NCBI GenBank assembly: GCA_965657545.1
Contig: CBFHOG010000004.1
Location: 1-64,000, forward strand
Reading direction: 5' to 3'
Source: UBA7446 sp965657545
GTDB lineage: Bacteria > Bacteroidota > Bacteroidia > Flavobacteriales > Flavobacteriaceae
Length of the DNA: 64,000 bases
Position numbers and translations under genes: made by a program. Below are positions 1 through 8,336 of the stretch, one piece after another; the first letter of the stretch is position 1, and the number at the start of each line of letters is the position of its first letter. The notes beneath the pieces were generated by a model. The model was not told where the DNA came from. It was given only the letters and a program-made list of their open reading frames with translations, and ran no database searches.

Positions 1-1475
1 AACAGCACCTCCGCCAGGTAAATCATAAGATCCTGTGTTGTCATAATAAAAAATAGCTGACGCTACGTCGTCTAAAAGGCCTGAGTTACTTTCTGAAGTA
101 GCTGCTTGTGATTTTTCTTTCAAATAATCAAGTGCATTAGTTGTAAGCCCGTTTACATTACTTTGATGTGGATTTGTTCCTGATCCATCTCCATTGTCAC
201 TAACGGTAAATTCATATGCAGCTGGTCCAATAGCAATGATTGTTCCAGTAAAATCTCCTACTGGCTTAAACTCAATAACCGCCGCACAACAAAGATCAGT
301 TACATGTCCCCACGTGGCTAAAATGGTAGCTGTTTCGCCAGCTTCAAAGGCAGGGCCACCAGTAGTTACTCCACCACCATATGATGTTGCATTTAAGTCC
401 CACATAGAGTTGTGGTCTTCTTTGTGCCCAGGCCCAATTAAATCAATAACATCAAAATCACCAGAGCTGTTGATAGTTAAGTTTTGATATATGGCATGGT
501 TTGTAACGTCAGTTGGAAGCCCTTCTGAGTGATTAATTGCCCATACGTCTTGGTTATCGCCTCCAGCGCCATTGCCTTTAATTCCTGGCTCAATTGTAGA
601 ACGTCCGAGGTCATCGATAAGTTGTGTAGCAAAACCTCCAAGAAGTAATCCTCCGCCTGCTTTAACAAAATCGCTTAATTCAGTAATGGCATCAGCAGGA
701 ACAGCACCTCCGCCAGGTAAATCATAAGATCCTGTGTTGTCATAATAAAAAATAGCTGACGCTACGTCGTCTAAAAGGCCTGAGTTACTTTCTGAAGTAG
801 CTGCTTGTGATTTTTCTTTCAAATAATCAAGTGCATTAGTTGTAAGCCCGTTTACATTACTTTGATGTGGATTTGTTCCTGATCCATCTCCATTGTCACT
901 AACGGTAAATTCATATGCAGCTGGTCCAATAGCAATGATTGTTCCAGTAAAATCTCCTACTGGCTTAAACTCAATAACCGCCGCACAACAAAGATCAGTT
1001 ACATGTCCCCACGTGGCTAAAATGGTAGCTGTTTCGCCAGCTTCAAAGGCAGGGCCACCAGTAGTTACTCCACCACCATATGATGTTGCATTTAAGTCCC
1101 ACATAGAGTTGTGGTCTTCTTTGTGCCCAGGCCCAATTAAATCAATAACATCAAAATCACCAGAGCTGTTGATAGTTAAGTTTTGATATATGGCATGGTT
1201 TGTAACGTCAGTTGGAAGCCCTTCTGAGTGATTAATTGCCCATACGTCTTGGTTATCGCCTCCAGCGCCATTGCCTTTAATTCCTGGCTCAATTGTAGAA
1301 CGTCCGAGGTCATCGATAAGTTGTGTAGCAAAACCTCCAAGAAGTAATCCTCCGCCTGCTTTAACAAAATCGCTTAATTCAGTAATGGCATCAGCAGGAA
1401 CAGCACCTCCGCCAGGTAAATCATAAGATCCTGTGTTGTCATAATAAAAAATAGCTGACGCTACGTCGTCTAAAA
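1..1475 (-). repeat. Perfect 699-bp in-frame tandem repeat
   Basis: Read on the minus strand, unit 1 is 1475-777, unit 2 is 776-78 and unit 3 (77-1) is cut by the window edge. The period is exactly 699 bp, or 233 codons, so the reading frame is kept. I saw no mismatch between copies, including at silent positions. This implies very recent duplication, ongoing homogenisation, or an assembly artefact. The true copy number cannot be known from this window. Confidence 0.93.
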
Positions 1476-1827
1476 TTGTCGATCCAGATGTTAAATCTGA
1501 TAATTTAATGTATGTAAAATCTGCACCATATGTTGATTGAATTAATTGAGCAGCAGCTTTGGTATCTGCCTCAGTAATTGATGAAACATCTGCTGCATCC
1601 CCAATAAAAGCCACTTTTGTTCTTGATGATGATACAGGAGCTACAAGGTTATTTAAGTTAATATATTTAAAGTCTGCTCCATAAGTTGTTTGAATAAGTT
1701 CTGCAGCAGCTTTGGTATCTGCTTCAGCTATTGAGGCAACATCCGCTGCATCCCCTATGAAAGCAACCTTTTGTGCATTAATGAATAATGCAGTTGACAT
1801 AAATGTAAAAAGTAAAAAATTTCTCAT
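1..1827 (-). CDS. Secreted DUF4960-like repeat protein, partial
   Basis: The minus frame is open without a stop from an ATG at 1827 to the left edge (609 codons), so the C-terminus is missing. Residues 1-18 form a signal peptide ending near FINAQ. Residues about 18-115 hold two near-identical segments of about 47 residues, each beginning with KVAFIGDAADV. From residue about 118 a 233-residue unit repeats: two complete copies and the start of a third, identical at DNA level as far as I can read. The segments resemble the DUF4960 domain, which is known from surface glycan-binding proteins of levan/fructan loci such as that of Bacteroides thetaiotaomicron; this is recognition by eye. The neighbouring GH32 gene on the same strand supports a role in fructan binding at the cell surface. 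It has no recognised catalytic motif. The plus-strand frames in this area are shadows. Confidence 0.75.
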   Translation of the reverse strand, partial: MRNFLLFTFMSTALFINAQKVAFIGDAADVASIAEADTKAAAELIQTTYGADFKYINLNNLVAPVSSSRTKVAFIGDAADVSSITEADTKAAAQLIQSTYGADFTYIKLSDLTSGSTILDDVASAIFYYDNTGSYDLPGGGAVPADAITELSDFVKAGGGLLLGGFATQLIDDLGRSTIEPGIKGNGAGGDNQDVWAINHSEGLPTDVTNHAIYQNLTINSSGDFDVIDLIGPGHKEDHNSMWDLNATSYGGGVTTGGPAFEAGETATILATWGHVTDLCCAAVIEFKPVGDFTGTIIAIGPAAYEFTVSDNGDGSGTNPHQSNVNGLTTNALDYLKEKSQAATSESNSGLLDDVASAIFYYDNTGSYDLPGGGAVPADAITELSDFVKAGGGLLLGGFATQLIDDLGRSTIEPGIKGNGAGGDNQDVWAINHSEGLPTDVTNHAIYQNLTINSSGDFDVIDLIGPGHKEDHNSMWDLNATSYGGGVTTGGPAFEAGETATILATWGHVTDLCCAAVIEFKPVGDFTGTIIAIGPAAYEFTVSDNGDGSGTNPHQSNVNGLTTNALDYLKEKSQAATSESNSGLLDDVASAIFYYDNTGSYDLPGGGAV

Positions 1828-1843
1828 GTTGGTTTAATTTTTT

Positions 1844-1851
1844 CAAATTTA
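1844..1851 (-). promoter_or_regulatory. Candidate -7 box for DUF4960-like gene
   Basis: The minus strand reads TAAATTTG, matching the Bacteroidota -7 consensus TAnnTTTG, 16 bp upstream of the ATG at 1827. I see no good -33 TTTG at the usual spacing, so this is a weak call. Confidence 0.3.
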
Positions 1852-1921
1852 TACTTAAGACAATAAGAAAACGTTAAAAAATCGTTCGTAGAAATTTCAA
1901 AATGGTTACTTCTACAACAAA

Positions 1922-4900
1922 TTATTCAATTATTAGTTTTTTAAAAGAAGTGTAATTGTTTTGTAGAATTTCCAGTAAATAAACACCCTTATTAAGATCC
2001 GTAATTTCGATTTTAGAGTCGATGACTTTTTTTTCTAATTGAAGTTTTCCGTCTGCAGAAAAAAATCGCACGCATTTCATATCATGCGTAGGAACACGAA
2101 TCGTAATGCTGTTTTTCGTGGGATTTGGATACACCATAACTTTATTAGAGCTTTCATCAACACTAAGAATTCTATCGTTTGGGAAAGTGCGTAATCTATT
2201 TGGTATATTTTCGGGAGGACAAGAGTCCATATTTCCCTGCGATCCAAAAGCTTTTCTTTCCCATTGATGGGCTTCAATAATTTCAACATTACCCTGAAGT
2301 ACTTCTAAATCCACAAAAACACTTGATTCTAGAGGGTATGCCCTTGAAGAATATGCTACTGTATTATCTAAAAACAATTCAATTACGGAGCGATCAATAA
2401 ATGCATGTAACTCAATAATTTCCTCTGGATTAAATACATAGTCAGTTTCTCTGTAAGCACCCCATAAATTTTGATTTGAGGATTGCCTCCTATCGATTAT
2501 CACTTTGTTTTGAGGAACATCAAAATAATGAGATGTGTATTGTTCACCATTGGCGCTTTTTAATACTTTTAGGGTAAATTTGGCATCTGCTGAAGCTTTA
2601 ATTTTAAATTTAAATTCCGTTTGATTTCCAGAAAATTCTGGTAAGTTATTTTGAGTACCAGTTGTAATAGTTCTGCCATATACTGAAGTTTGATTTCCCC
2701 TGAAGCGACATAAGTTTGGGTGTGCATAGTGTCCTAGTGTATTGTCTTCCATAAGTCTAAGTACGCGTGAAATAGAGAATGTTTGTCGCCATCCAGCTTC
2801 AAGTTGCGATTCTCTTGAGCGAGTCTCTGGGATAATACCTATGTACGTAATTAATCCATCTTTGTCTTCTCCTATAGCTGGTGACAAATGGTCAAATTTG
2901 GACCCTTCAAATGTCTTTGGTTCTGAAAAAAATGGGCTAAATATTTCATTCTCCCATGTACCAATCCAATACAACCCTCTAGCAATATGTCCAGAGCCTT
3001 CTGGGATTAATGCATTTACAACAAAAGCATAAATATTTGGTTCTTTCATCTTTATAAAAGCAGGCATCTCCCAAAAAAAACCGGTTGTATTAGGATCAAA
3101 ACGTTCGTGAAGCCTGCCCTTGTATGTCCAGTTTTTCATATCTACACTAGACCATAAAGGCATAGCTCCACCAGCCTTGTTGGCTTTCCCTGACCCTACA
3201 ATCATATAATATGTACCATCGGCTTTCCAAAGATATGGATCCCTAAAATCCATTAGGCCAGCTGGTGCTTCAGGAATTACAGGGTTTCCATGAAACTTTT
3301 CCCAACCAACTAAGTCATCATCTTTGGGGTATGAAATTCCAATTGCAGCACGAGATAAGTTTACTCCCGTATGGATTAAAACAGGAGTATTGTCATAATC
3401 TAAAATGCTTGTTCCAGACCAATTTCCCCAATCATCATATCCGGGATACTTGTCAGGAGCAATTGCTACTTTTTCCTCTTTCCAATTAACTAGGTCAGGA
3501 CTTGTTAAATGTCCCCAATGCATGTAATATAGATCAGGGCCATTAGGATTTTTTTGAAAAAATAAATGATACGTGTCATCGTAATACATAAAACCATATG
3601 CTTCATTTGCCCATGAGGTATTTGGCATTGGATGATATCTTGGTCTTAAGTGATCGTCTCCATGACGATAATTAGAATCGATTGTTAAATCAGCTTCAAT
3701 TAAATTGTCGTCATTTTCAAATGTAATGTGATCAACATTGATATGCCCCCAACCACCAGTTTCAAAATCTACTATTTCAATTTGAGCTTGACTTCCAATG
3801 AATGGTTTTACATCCCATGTCCTAAATTCTAGCTTTTCGTTGTTAACTCCCCTGTGACTTCGAACAATTTCTCCGTTTATTAGAAGCCTGACTTCTGTCT
3901 TGTTTATGTGATTTCCTCCACCAACAAGCATGTTTATAAGTGGTTTTGTTATTTGAAAAGGTGGTGAAGTCAATGTGCCAGTTGTGCCGTCTCCCTCAAA
4001 AAAAGTGTTGACTAATCTATTACCAAAATATCCAGTTACAATTTGTTGGTCAGCTAAAGTTCCTTCCGCAGGGGCAAAACCAAAAGCATTTCCTGTTTTT
4101 GTCCAATTTTCATATGAATTGCTTTCAAAGTCTTCAAAGACTATAACCTCAGAAACACCTTCTGAAACTATTTCTGAAAAACGAGATGTTATTTCATTTT
4201 CAGTTAAGGCATTTCTGTATATTTTAACATCATCAATGGCTCCATTTGCATGAGTAGCACTAATTCCAAAAACATCTGCATTAAATGAGCTTTTTCCTAT
4301 TAATAAACTCCCGCTATGAAATTTCAATATATTGTGGTTTTCTAACTGCTGAGAAGCCCACAGTTGCCCATTTACATAAATCTTTGCGATCCTATTATCT
4401 AAATCAATTGTAGCAACTATATGGTTCCAAACATATTTTTTTAATAATCTTGATGTGGAAATTTCATAACGCTTATCATTTGCATGAAAAACAAAAACAA
4501 TTTCACCATAAGGGCCAATTTCAATAGCAAATCCTTGTTGTTCAGATTGTTGACTTATAATTGCCGCGTTTTTTATCGGTTGCCTATTTCCATCCGTGCT
4601 TGATGAGAAAGACTCTGTTGAATACCAGGCTTCTATAGAAAGCTGGGTTGATACATTGCTGAGGGAATGGTAAGCAGTAGCATGAGTAGAATATCCATCT
4701 AAACGTAACGCTTTACCAATAACACCATTTACTCGCTCAGGACGATTAAATTTATTTGACACAAAAACTTGTTGATTATTAACCTCATTTTTTGTGGTAT
4801 TATTCCCTGAGCTTTCCTGAAACGCTACATGAAATTCAAGTTGCCCATGGCATTTAACTGAAATAAGTAACGTTAAAAACAATAGGCTTTTAAAATTCAT
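1922..4900 (-). CDS. Secreted LamG-GH32 family protein with T9SS sorting domain
   Basis: This 992-residue protein is probably secreted and fructan-active (levan/inulin/sucrose type). In order it has a signal peptide (1-20), a LamG/concanavalin-like domain (about 50-240), a beta-sandwich (about 253-395, ending in GWGHINVDHI), a GH32 five-bladed propeller (about 415-720), the GH32 C-terminal sandwich (about 755-900) and a T9SS type A sorting domain (about 922-992, starting at VYPNP). The RDP motif is present (R553-D554-P555), as is the acid/base Glu in WEMP (E611). The N-terminal motif, normally WMNDPNG with the Asp nucleophile, reads WANEAYG (430-436), placing Glu433 at the nucleophile position. 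It may therefore be a divergent enzyme or a binding protein. It shares strand with the DUF4960-like gene, 94 bp upstream of it. A start at 4900 gives a good signal peptide. Confidence 0.85.
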   Translation of the reverse strand: MNFKSLLFLTLLISVKCHGQLEFHVAFQESSGNNTTKNEVNNQQVFVSNKFNRPERVNGVIGKALRLDGYSTHATAYHSLSNVSTQLSIEAWYSTESFSSSTDGNRQPIKNAAIISQQSEQQGFAIEIGPYGEIVFVFHANDKRYEISTSRLLKKYVWNHIVATIDLDNRIAKIYVNGQLWASQQLENHNILKFHSGSLLIGKSSFNADVFGISATHANGAIDDVKIYRNALTENEITSRFSEIVSEGVSEVIVFEDFESNSYENWTKTGNAFGFAPAEGTLADQQIVTGYFGNRLVNTFFEGDGTTGTLTSPPFQITKPLINMLVGGGNHINKTEVRLLINGEIVRSHRGVNNEKLEFRTWDVKPFIGSQAQIEIVDFETGGWGHINVDHITFENDDNLIEADLTIDSNYRHGDDHLRPRYHPMPNTSWANEAYGFMYYDDTYHLFFQKNPNGPDLYYMHWGHLTSPDLVNWKEEKVAIAPDKYPGYDDWGNWSGTSILDYDNTPVLIHTGVNLSRAAIGISYPKDDDLVGWEKFHGNPVIPEAPAGLMDFRDPYLWKADGTYYMIVGSGKANKAGGAMPLWSSVDMKNWTYKGRLHERFDPNTTGFFWEMPAFIKMKEPNIYAFVVNALIPEGSGHIARGLYWIGTWENEIFSPFFSEPKTFEGSKFDHLSPAIGEDKDGLITYIGIIPETRSRESQLEAGWRQTFSISRVLRLMEDNTLGHYAHPNLCRFRGNQTSVYGRTITTGTQNNLPEFSGNQTEFKFKIKASADAKFTLKVLKSANGEQYTSHYFDVPQNKVIIDRRQSSNQNLWGAYRETDYVFNPEEIIELHAFIDRSVIELFLDNTVAYSSRAYPLESSVFVDLEVLQGNVEIIEAHQWERKAFGSQGNMDSCPPENIPNRLRTFPNDRILSVDESSNKVMVYPNPTKNSITIRVPTHDMKCVRFFSADGKLQLEKKVIDSKIEITDLNKGVYLLEILQNNYTSFKKLIIE

Positions 4901-5188
4901 CTCATGAAAATAAATATATTCTACCTTAAAAAAGTCTACTAAAGTTGCAAAAAAACTTTAAAAATGTTAAGTGAATCTAACAAAGAAAATAATAGATAAC
5001 GCTTTTATAAAGTTCGAACTCCCATAAGTTTGGGTCACGAATAAATAGGACAATAAAAAAAACGCCAAGCTTGCTTGAGCGTTTTTTGTTTGGACTATTT
5101 TCAAAGCGGAGCTTTGTGAGGATCACGGACTAATACTACTCGATAGGACGCCAAGAAAACCTGAGAAAAAAAAACAGTAAAATTTATA
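4901..5188. other. Intergenic region between GH32 and TetR genes
   Basis: This is 288 bp without a gene. It contains the terminator described separately, a second small perfect hairpin (CAAAGC-GGA-GCTTTG, 5102-5116) and the 10-bp palindrome AGTTCGAACT (5011-5020). The GH32 promoter presumably lies at 4901-4960, where TATATTTA on the minus strand is one base off the -7 consensus. The stretch 5090-5160 is unexplained. Confidence 0.5.
5055..5087 (-). terminator. Rho-independent terminator after TetR gene
   Basis: On the minus strand ACGC-t-CAAGC-aa-GCTTG-GCGT forms a stem with one bulged base, followed by a run of eight T. The plus strand also ends in a T run, so it could work in both directions. 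It lies about 100 bp past the TetR stop and before the GH32 gene, insulating the two minus-strand genes. Confidence 0.75.
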
Positions 5189-5872
5189 TCAAGATGTAAG
5201 GTGAAGCATCTTGCTCTTGTAATATTTCAAAAGATCATTGATTTGGCTATAATCTTCATCTTTTACCTTAACATCTGTTAATCTTGGTAGGTGCTCAGCA
5301 AAAAAGATTTCGTTATTCGCCATTTCAAATAAGTTACTTGCAAATGAATGTGGATAAGGGAATTTTGAATCTACTTCAAGAATGACATCAGCTACTTTTT
5401 GTATTAGTGCGTTGTAGCTTTTATAAAAACCTTGTTTATTTTCTTCGTCGATATTTTTTGTGTGATAAGACTTTGAAGATTCAGAAATCATGACCCGATG
5501 CAAAATCTTTTCATTGATAAATTCTACAGATGGATTTTCTTTTGTTGCATCAACAAAGTTGTCAATAATAAGGTCTAATTTTAAATTAGGATCGGTAATG
5601 TTTTTGGTGTTGTAGTCAATAAGATAACCGACCCAGTTCCAATACCAAACTACCAAATAGAGCAAAACAAAGTGCTTGTTTTCAAAATACCTGTAAATAG
5701 AAGCTTCATTGGAGCCCATTTTTTCAGCCAATTTCTTGAACGTAAATGACTCAAACCCAATTTCATCCATTAAAATCACACTGTTGGTGAGTATGCTTCT
5801 TCCTAAGTCACTTAGCAATGGGTCCTTGATAGAAAGCCCCTTTGGGATTGAAAAATTTGTAATTAAAAACAT
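5189..5872 (-). CDS. TetR/AcrR-family transcriptional regulator
   Basis: The 227-residue product has an N-terminal helix-turn-helix (about 25-70) with the typical TetR pattern ending NEASIYRYFENKHFVL, followed by a helical ligand-binding domain rich in aromatic residues. The frame is open further upstream to a TTG at 5986. That extension translates the promoter into a hydrophobic run and begins inside the palindrome, so I chose the ATG at 5872, which gives normal family length. It is divergent from the sulP-carbonic anhydrase pair and the intergenic region carries a perfect 19-bp palindrome, so it is probably an autoregulated local repressor. The ligand is unknown. Confidence 0.85.
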   Translation of the reverse strand: MFLITNFSIPKGLSIKDPLLSDLGRSILTNSVILMDEIGFESFTFKKLAEKMGSNEASIYRYFENKHFVLLYLVVWYWNWVGYLIDYNTKNITDPNLKLDLIIDNFVDATKENPSVEFINEKILHRVMISESSKSYHTKNIDEENKQGFYKSYNALIQKVADVILEVDSKFPYPHSFASNLFEMANNEIFFAEHLPRLTDVKVKDEDYSQINDLLKYYKSKMLHLTS

Positions 5873-5945
5873 CGCTGCAAAAATAAAAAAAATGATGAAT
5901 TCATAAGTAACAATCACTTTCTTTATAAAAAGTTTTTCATTTAAA

Positions 5946-5973
5946 TAAATATATTTAACTATTAAACTTGCAA
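5946..5973 (-). promoter_or_regulatory. Candidate promoter of the TetR gene
   Basis: The minus strand reads TTG (5973-5971), 17 bp, then TATATTTA (5953-5946), one base off TAnnTTTG. The TTG lies inside the 19-bp palindrome, which would allow autorepression. The -7 box lies about 73 bp upstream of the chosen ATG. Confidence 0.35.
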
Positions 5974-5986
5974 GTATTACTTGCAA
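5968..5986. promoter_or_regulatory. Probable TetR operator, 19-bp palindrome
   Basis: TTGCAAGTA-T-TACTTGCAA is a perfect inverted repeat with 9-bp arms and a one-base centre, the geometry expected for a TetR dimer site. It lies between the divergent TetR and sulP genes and covers the -33 box and most of the spacer of the sulP promoter. Binding by the neighbouring TetR is inferred. Confidence 0.7.
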
Positions 5987-5998
5987 ACATTATTTTTG
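5968..5998 (+). promoter_or_regulatory. Promoter of sulP-carbonic anhydrase operon
   Basis: TTG (5968-5970), a 20-bp spacer and TATTTTTG (5991-5998) match the Bacteroidota consensus (TTTG/TTG, 19-21 bp, TAnnTTTG). The start codon is 18 bp further on. The palindromic operator occupies the -33 box and spacer, suggesting that the repressor blocks sigma binding. Confidence 0.6.
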
Positions 5999-6016
5999 TT
6001 AAAATTTAAATAGAAA

Positions 6017-7612
6017 ATGAAAAATTATTTTGCTAATCTTAAAAGCGATTTTCCCGCAAGTATAGTAGTATTCTTTGTTGCTATACCGCTTTGTTTAGGG
6101 ATTGCTCTTGCCAGTGGTGCGCCACTTTTCTCAGGGTTAATTTCTGGAGTCATTGGTGGTATTGTTGTGGGAGCTATTAGTGGCTCTCAAGTGGGTGTTA
6201 GTGGTCCAGCTGCGGGTCTTGCAGCTATTGTATTGACCGCTATAACAACACTTGGAGGATTTCAAAACTTTCTTCTAGCCGTAGTACTTGGGGGTGTTAT
6301 CCAAGTATTATTGGGCGTTTTTAAGGCTGGTATTATTGGGTATTACTTTCCTTCTTCTGTAATAAAAGGAATGCTCACAGGGATAGGTATTATTATTATT
6401 CTCAAACAAATACCCTATTTTTTTGGCTATGATGCTAGCGCTGAAAGTGACATTGCTTTACAGCAAATAGCTGATGAAAACATAGTTTCAAGTATGATCA
6501 GTCATATTAGTCTTGGACCTACATTAATTGCACTTATTGCCATGGGAATACTTATTTTATGGAGTGCTGTTCTTTCTAAAAAGGGAAAAATTTTCCAACT
6601 AATTCAAGGCCCTTTGGTTGCAGTAATCGTGGGGATTATTTTTTATGCGCTAAGCAAAAACGGTAGTTTATTTGGTTTCAATGCCGATCAGTTGGTTGCT
6701 GTACCTGTACCACAAGATACGAGTGACTTTTTAGGACAATTTAGTTTTCCAAATTTTGCTGCTATTTCCAATCCACAAATTTGGATAGTTGCTATTACCA
6801 TTGCTATTGTAGCTAGTTTGGAAACGCTTTTGTGCGTAGAGGCAACAGACAAACTGGATCCAGAAAAAAGAATTACCCCAACAAACAGAGAACTATTTGC
6901 ACAAGGGACGGGAAACATACTCTCTGGATTGATTGGCGGACTTCCCGTTACACAGGTAATTGTGAGAAGTTCTGCAAATATCCAATCTGGAAACAAAACA
7001 AAAATGTCAGCGATTATTCACGGTATTTTACTGTTGATTTCGGTACTGCTAATCCCTAGATTATTGAATATGATTCCGCTTTCTGTTTTGGCTGCTATTT
7101 TATTCGTGGTGGGCTATAAATTAGCTAAGCCATCACTTTTTAAAACCATGTATAAACTGGGCTGGAAACAATTTGTTCCCTTTATGACTACAGTGCTGGG
7201 TATTATTTTTATTGACTTACTTATAGGTCTTGCTTTGGGCTTAGCGGTTGGTGTTGCCGTAGTGTTGATTAAGAGTTACCAAAACTCTCACTTCCTTCAT
7301 ATTGAGGGACAAAATATTGATGACGGTAAAATAAAAATGACTTTGGCTGAACAAGTGACATTTTTCCACAAGGGTGCTATACTTAAAGAACTCGATAATT
7401 TACCTGAAAATTCTTCTCTAGAACTTGACGTTACCAATACGCGATATCTTGATAATGACATCATTGAAATTCTTGATGATTTTTCATTAAAAGCGAAACT
7501 CAGAAATATTTCAATAAAATTGATTTCTGAAAACGGCACAGATGAAAACATTACTAACTACTTGGATTTTTTCAGGAACAATTCTAATAAAGAATTATAT
7601 AAAATGCTTTAA
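6017..7612 (+). CDS. SulP-family inorganic anion (bicarbonate-type) transporter
   Basis: This 531-residue inner-membrane protein belongs to the SulP/SLC26 family. The membrane core (about 15-425) has many hydrophobic helices and the typical N-terminal stretch PASIVVFFVAIPLCLGIALA. A cytoplasmic STAS domain follows (about 435-531, with LELDVTNTRYLDNDIIEIL). SulP proteins carry sulfate, bicarbonate or other anions. The beta-carbonic anhydrase 41 bp downstream on the same strand argues for bicarbonate, a pairing seen repeatedly in marine bacteria. Transport is probably sodium- or proton-coupled, but the sequence does not decide this. It is likely repressed by the divergent TetR protein. Confidence 0.9.
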   Translation: MKNYFANLKSDFPASIVVFFVAIPLCLGIALASGAPLFSGLISGVIGGIVVGAISGSQVGVSGPAAGLAAIVLTAITTLGGFQNFLLAVVLGGVIQVLLGVFKAGIIGYYFPSSVIKGMLTGIGIIIILKQIPYFFGYDASAESDIALQQIADENIVSSMISHISLGPTLIALIAMGILILWSAVLSKKGKIFQLIQGPLVAVIVGIIFYALSKNGSLFGFNADQLVAVPVPQDTSDFLGQFSFPNFAAISNPQIWIVAITIAIVASLETLLCVEATDKLDPEKRITPTNRELFAQGTGNILSGLIGGLPVTQVIVRSSANIQSGNKTKMSAIIHGILLLISVLLIPRLLNMIPLSVLAAILFVVGYKLAKPSLFKTMYKLGWKQFVPFMTTVLGIIFIDLLIGLALGLAVGVAVVLIKSYQNSHFLHIEGQNIDDGKIKMTLAEQVTFFHKGAILKELDNLPENSSLELDVTNTRYLDNDIIEILDDFSLKAKLRNISIKLISENGTDENITNYLDFFRNNSNKELYKML

Positions 7613-7653
7613 ACATATTAACGCATACATATTATTAAATTAAAAAAAACAAC

Positions 7654-8295
7654 ATGAAAAATTTATTAATTAACGATACGCATACGCAAGATTCACAGGC
7701 TGTAGTGACGCCTGAACTCGCCTTACAACTCTTAAAAGAGGGGAATCAGCGATTTTTAGATAAAACAACACTTGATCGTTCTTTTGATAAACAAATTGAA
7801 TTAACTTCAGGTGGTCAATATCCTTTTGCGGCAATAGTTAGCTGTATAGATTCTAGGATTCCTACAGAGATTGTTTTTGATCAAGGTATAGGAGATGTAT
7901 TTAATGCGCGTATTGCTGGAAATTTTGTAAATCAAGATATTCTAGGCAGCCTAGAATTTGCCTGTAAGCTTGCCGGATCTAAGTTGATCGTAATTATGGG
8001 ACACACTTCTTGTGGAGCTGTAAAAGGTGCTTGTGATCATGCAGAACTTGGTAACCTAACGGCAATGTTGGACAATATTGCACCTGCTTTAAATGAAGTA
8101 AAAACAGCGGAAGGCGTTGATAGAAGTTCAAAGAATATTGATTTCGTTAATGAAGTGGCAGTACAAAATGTTCACTTGACTATCTCTAGACTTAAAGCAG
8201 ATAGCCCAGTTTTAAACGAAATGATTGATAACGGTGAAATTCATGTTGTAGGTGCTATGTACGATGTTGCGTCTGGTAAAGTATCATTTATATAA
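7654..8295 (+). CDS. Beta-class carbonic anhydrase
   Basis: The 213-residue cytoplasmic enzyme interconverts CO2 and bicarbonate. The zinc ligands of the beta class are visible: Cys64 with Asp66 and Arg68 in SCIDSR, and His117 with Cys120 in GHTSCGAVKG. Length and motifs are complete. It is probably co-transcribed with sulP, so that imported bicarbonate and CO2 are equilibrated in the cell, either for carboxylating enzymes or for pH balance. The Asp-Arg dyad is intact. Confidence 0.93.
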   Translation: MKNLLINDTHTQDSQAVVTPELALQLLKEGNQRFLDKTTLDRSFDKQIELTSGGQYPFAAIVSCIDSRIPTEIVFDQGIGDVFNARIAGNFVNQDILGSLEFACKLAGSKLIVIMGHTSCGAVKGACDHAELGNLTAMLDNIAPALNEVKTAEGVDRSSKNIDFVNEVAVQNVHLTISRLKADSPVLNEMIDNGEIHVVGAMYDVASGKVSFI

Positions 8296-8336
8296 GACAC
8301 ATGTTCTTTAAGTTTTTTAAATAGTACGATGAAAAG

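Noticed and set aside
194..1186. Two identical plus-strand open frames of 97 codons (194-487 and 893-1186)
   Set aside because: They lie antisense to the uninterrupted 609-codon minus frame with a signal peptide, and are duplicated only because the underlying DNA is repeated.
1..1475. Repeat array as CRISPR or mobile element
   Set aside because: Units are 699 bp, contiguous without spacers and in frame within one gene. No transposase or flanking target duplication is seen.
5011..5035. GTTCGAACTCCC resembling a tRNA T-loop
   Set aside because: The flanking bases do not pair as a T-stem and no acceptor, anticodon or D arm can be found. AGTTCGAACT is simply a short palindrome.
5873..5986. N-terminal extension of the TetR gene to a TTG at 5986
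   Set aside because: It would translate the palindromic operator and promoter and adds a hydrophobic run unlike TetR proteins. The ATG at 5872 gives normal length.
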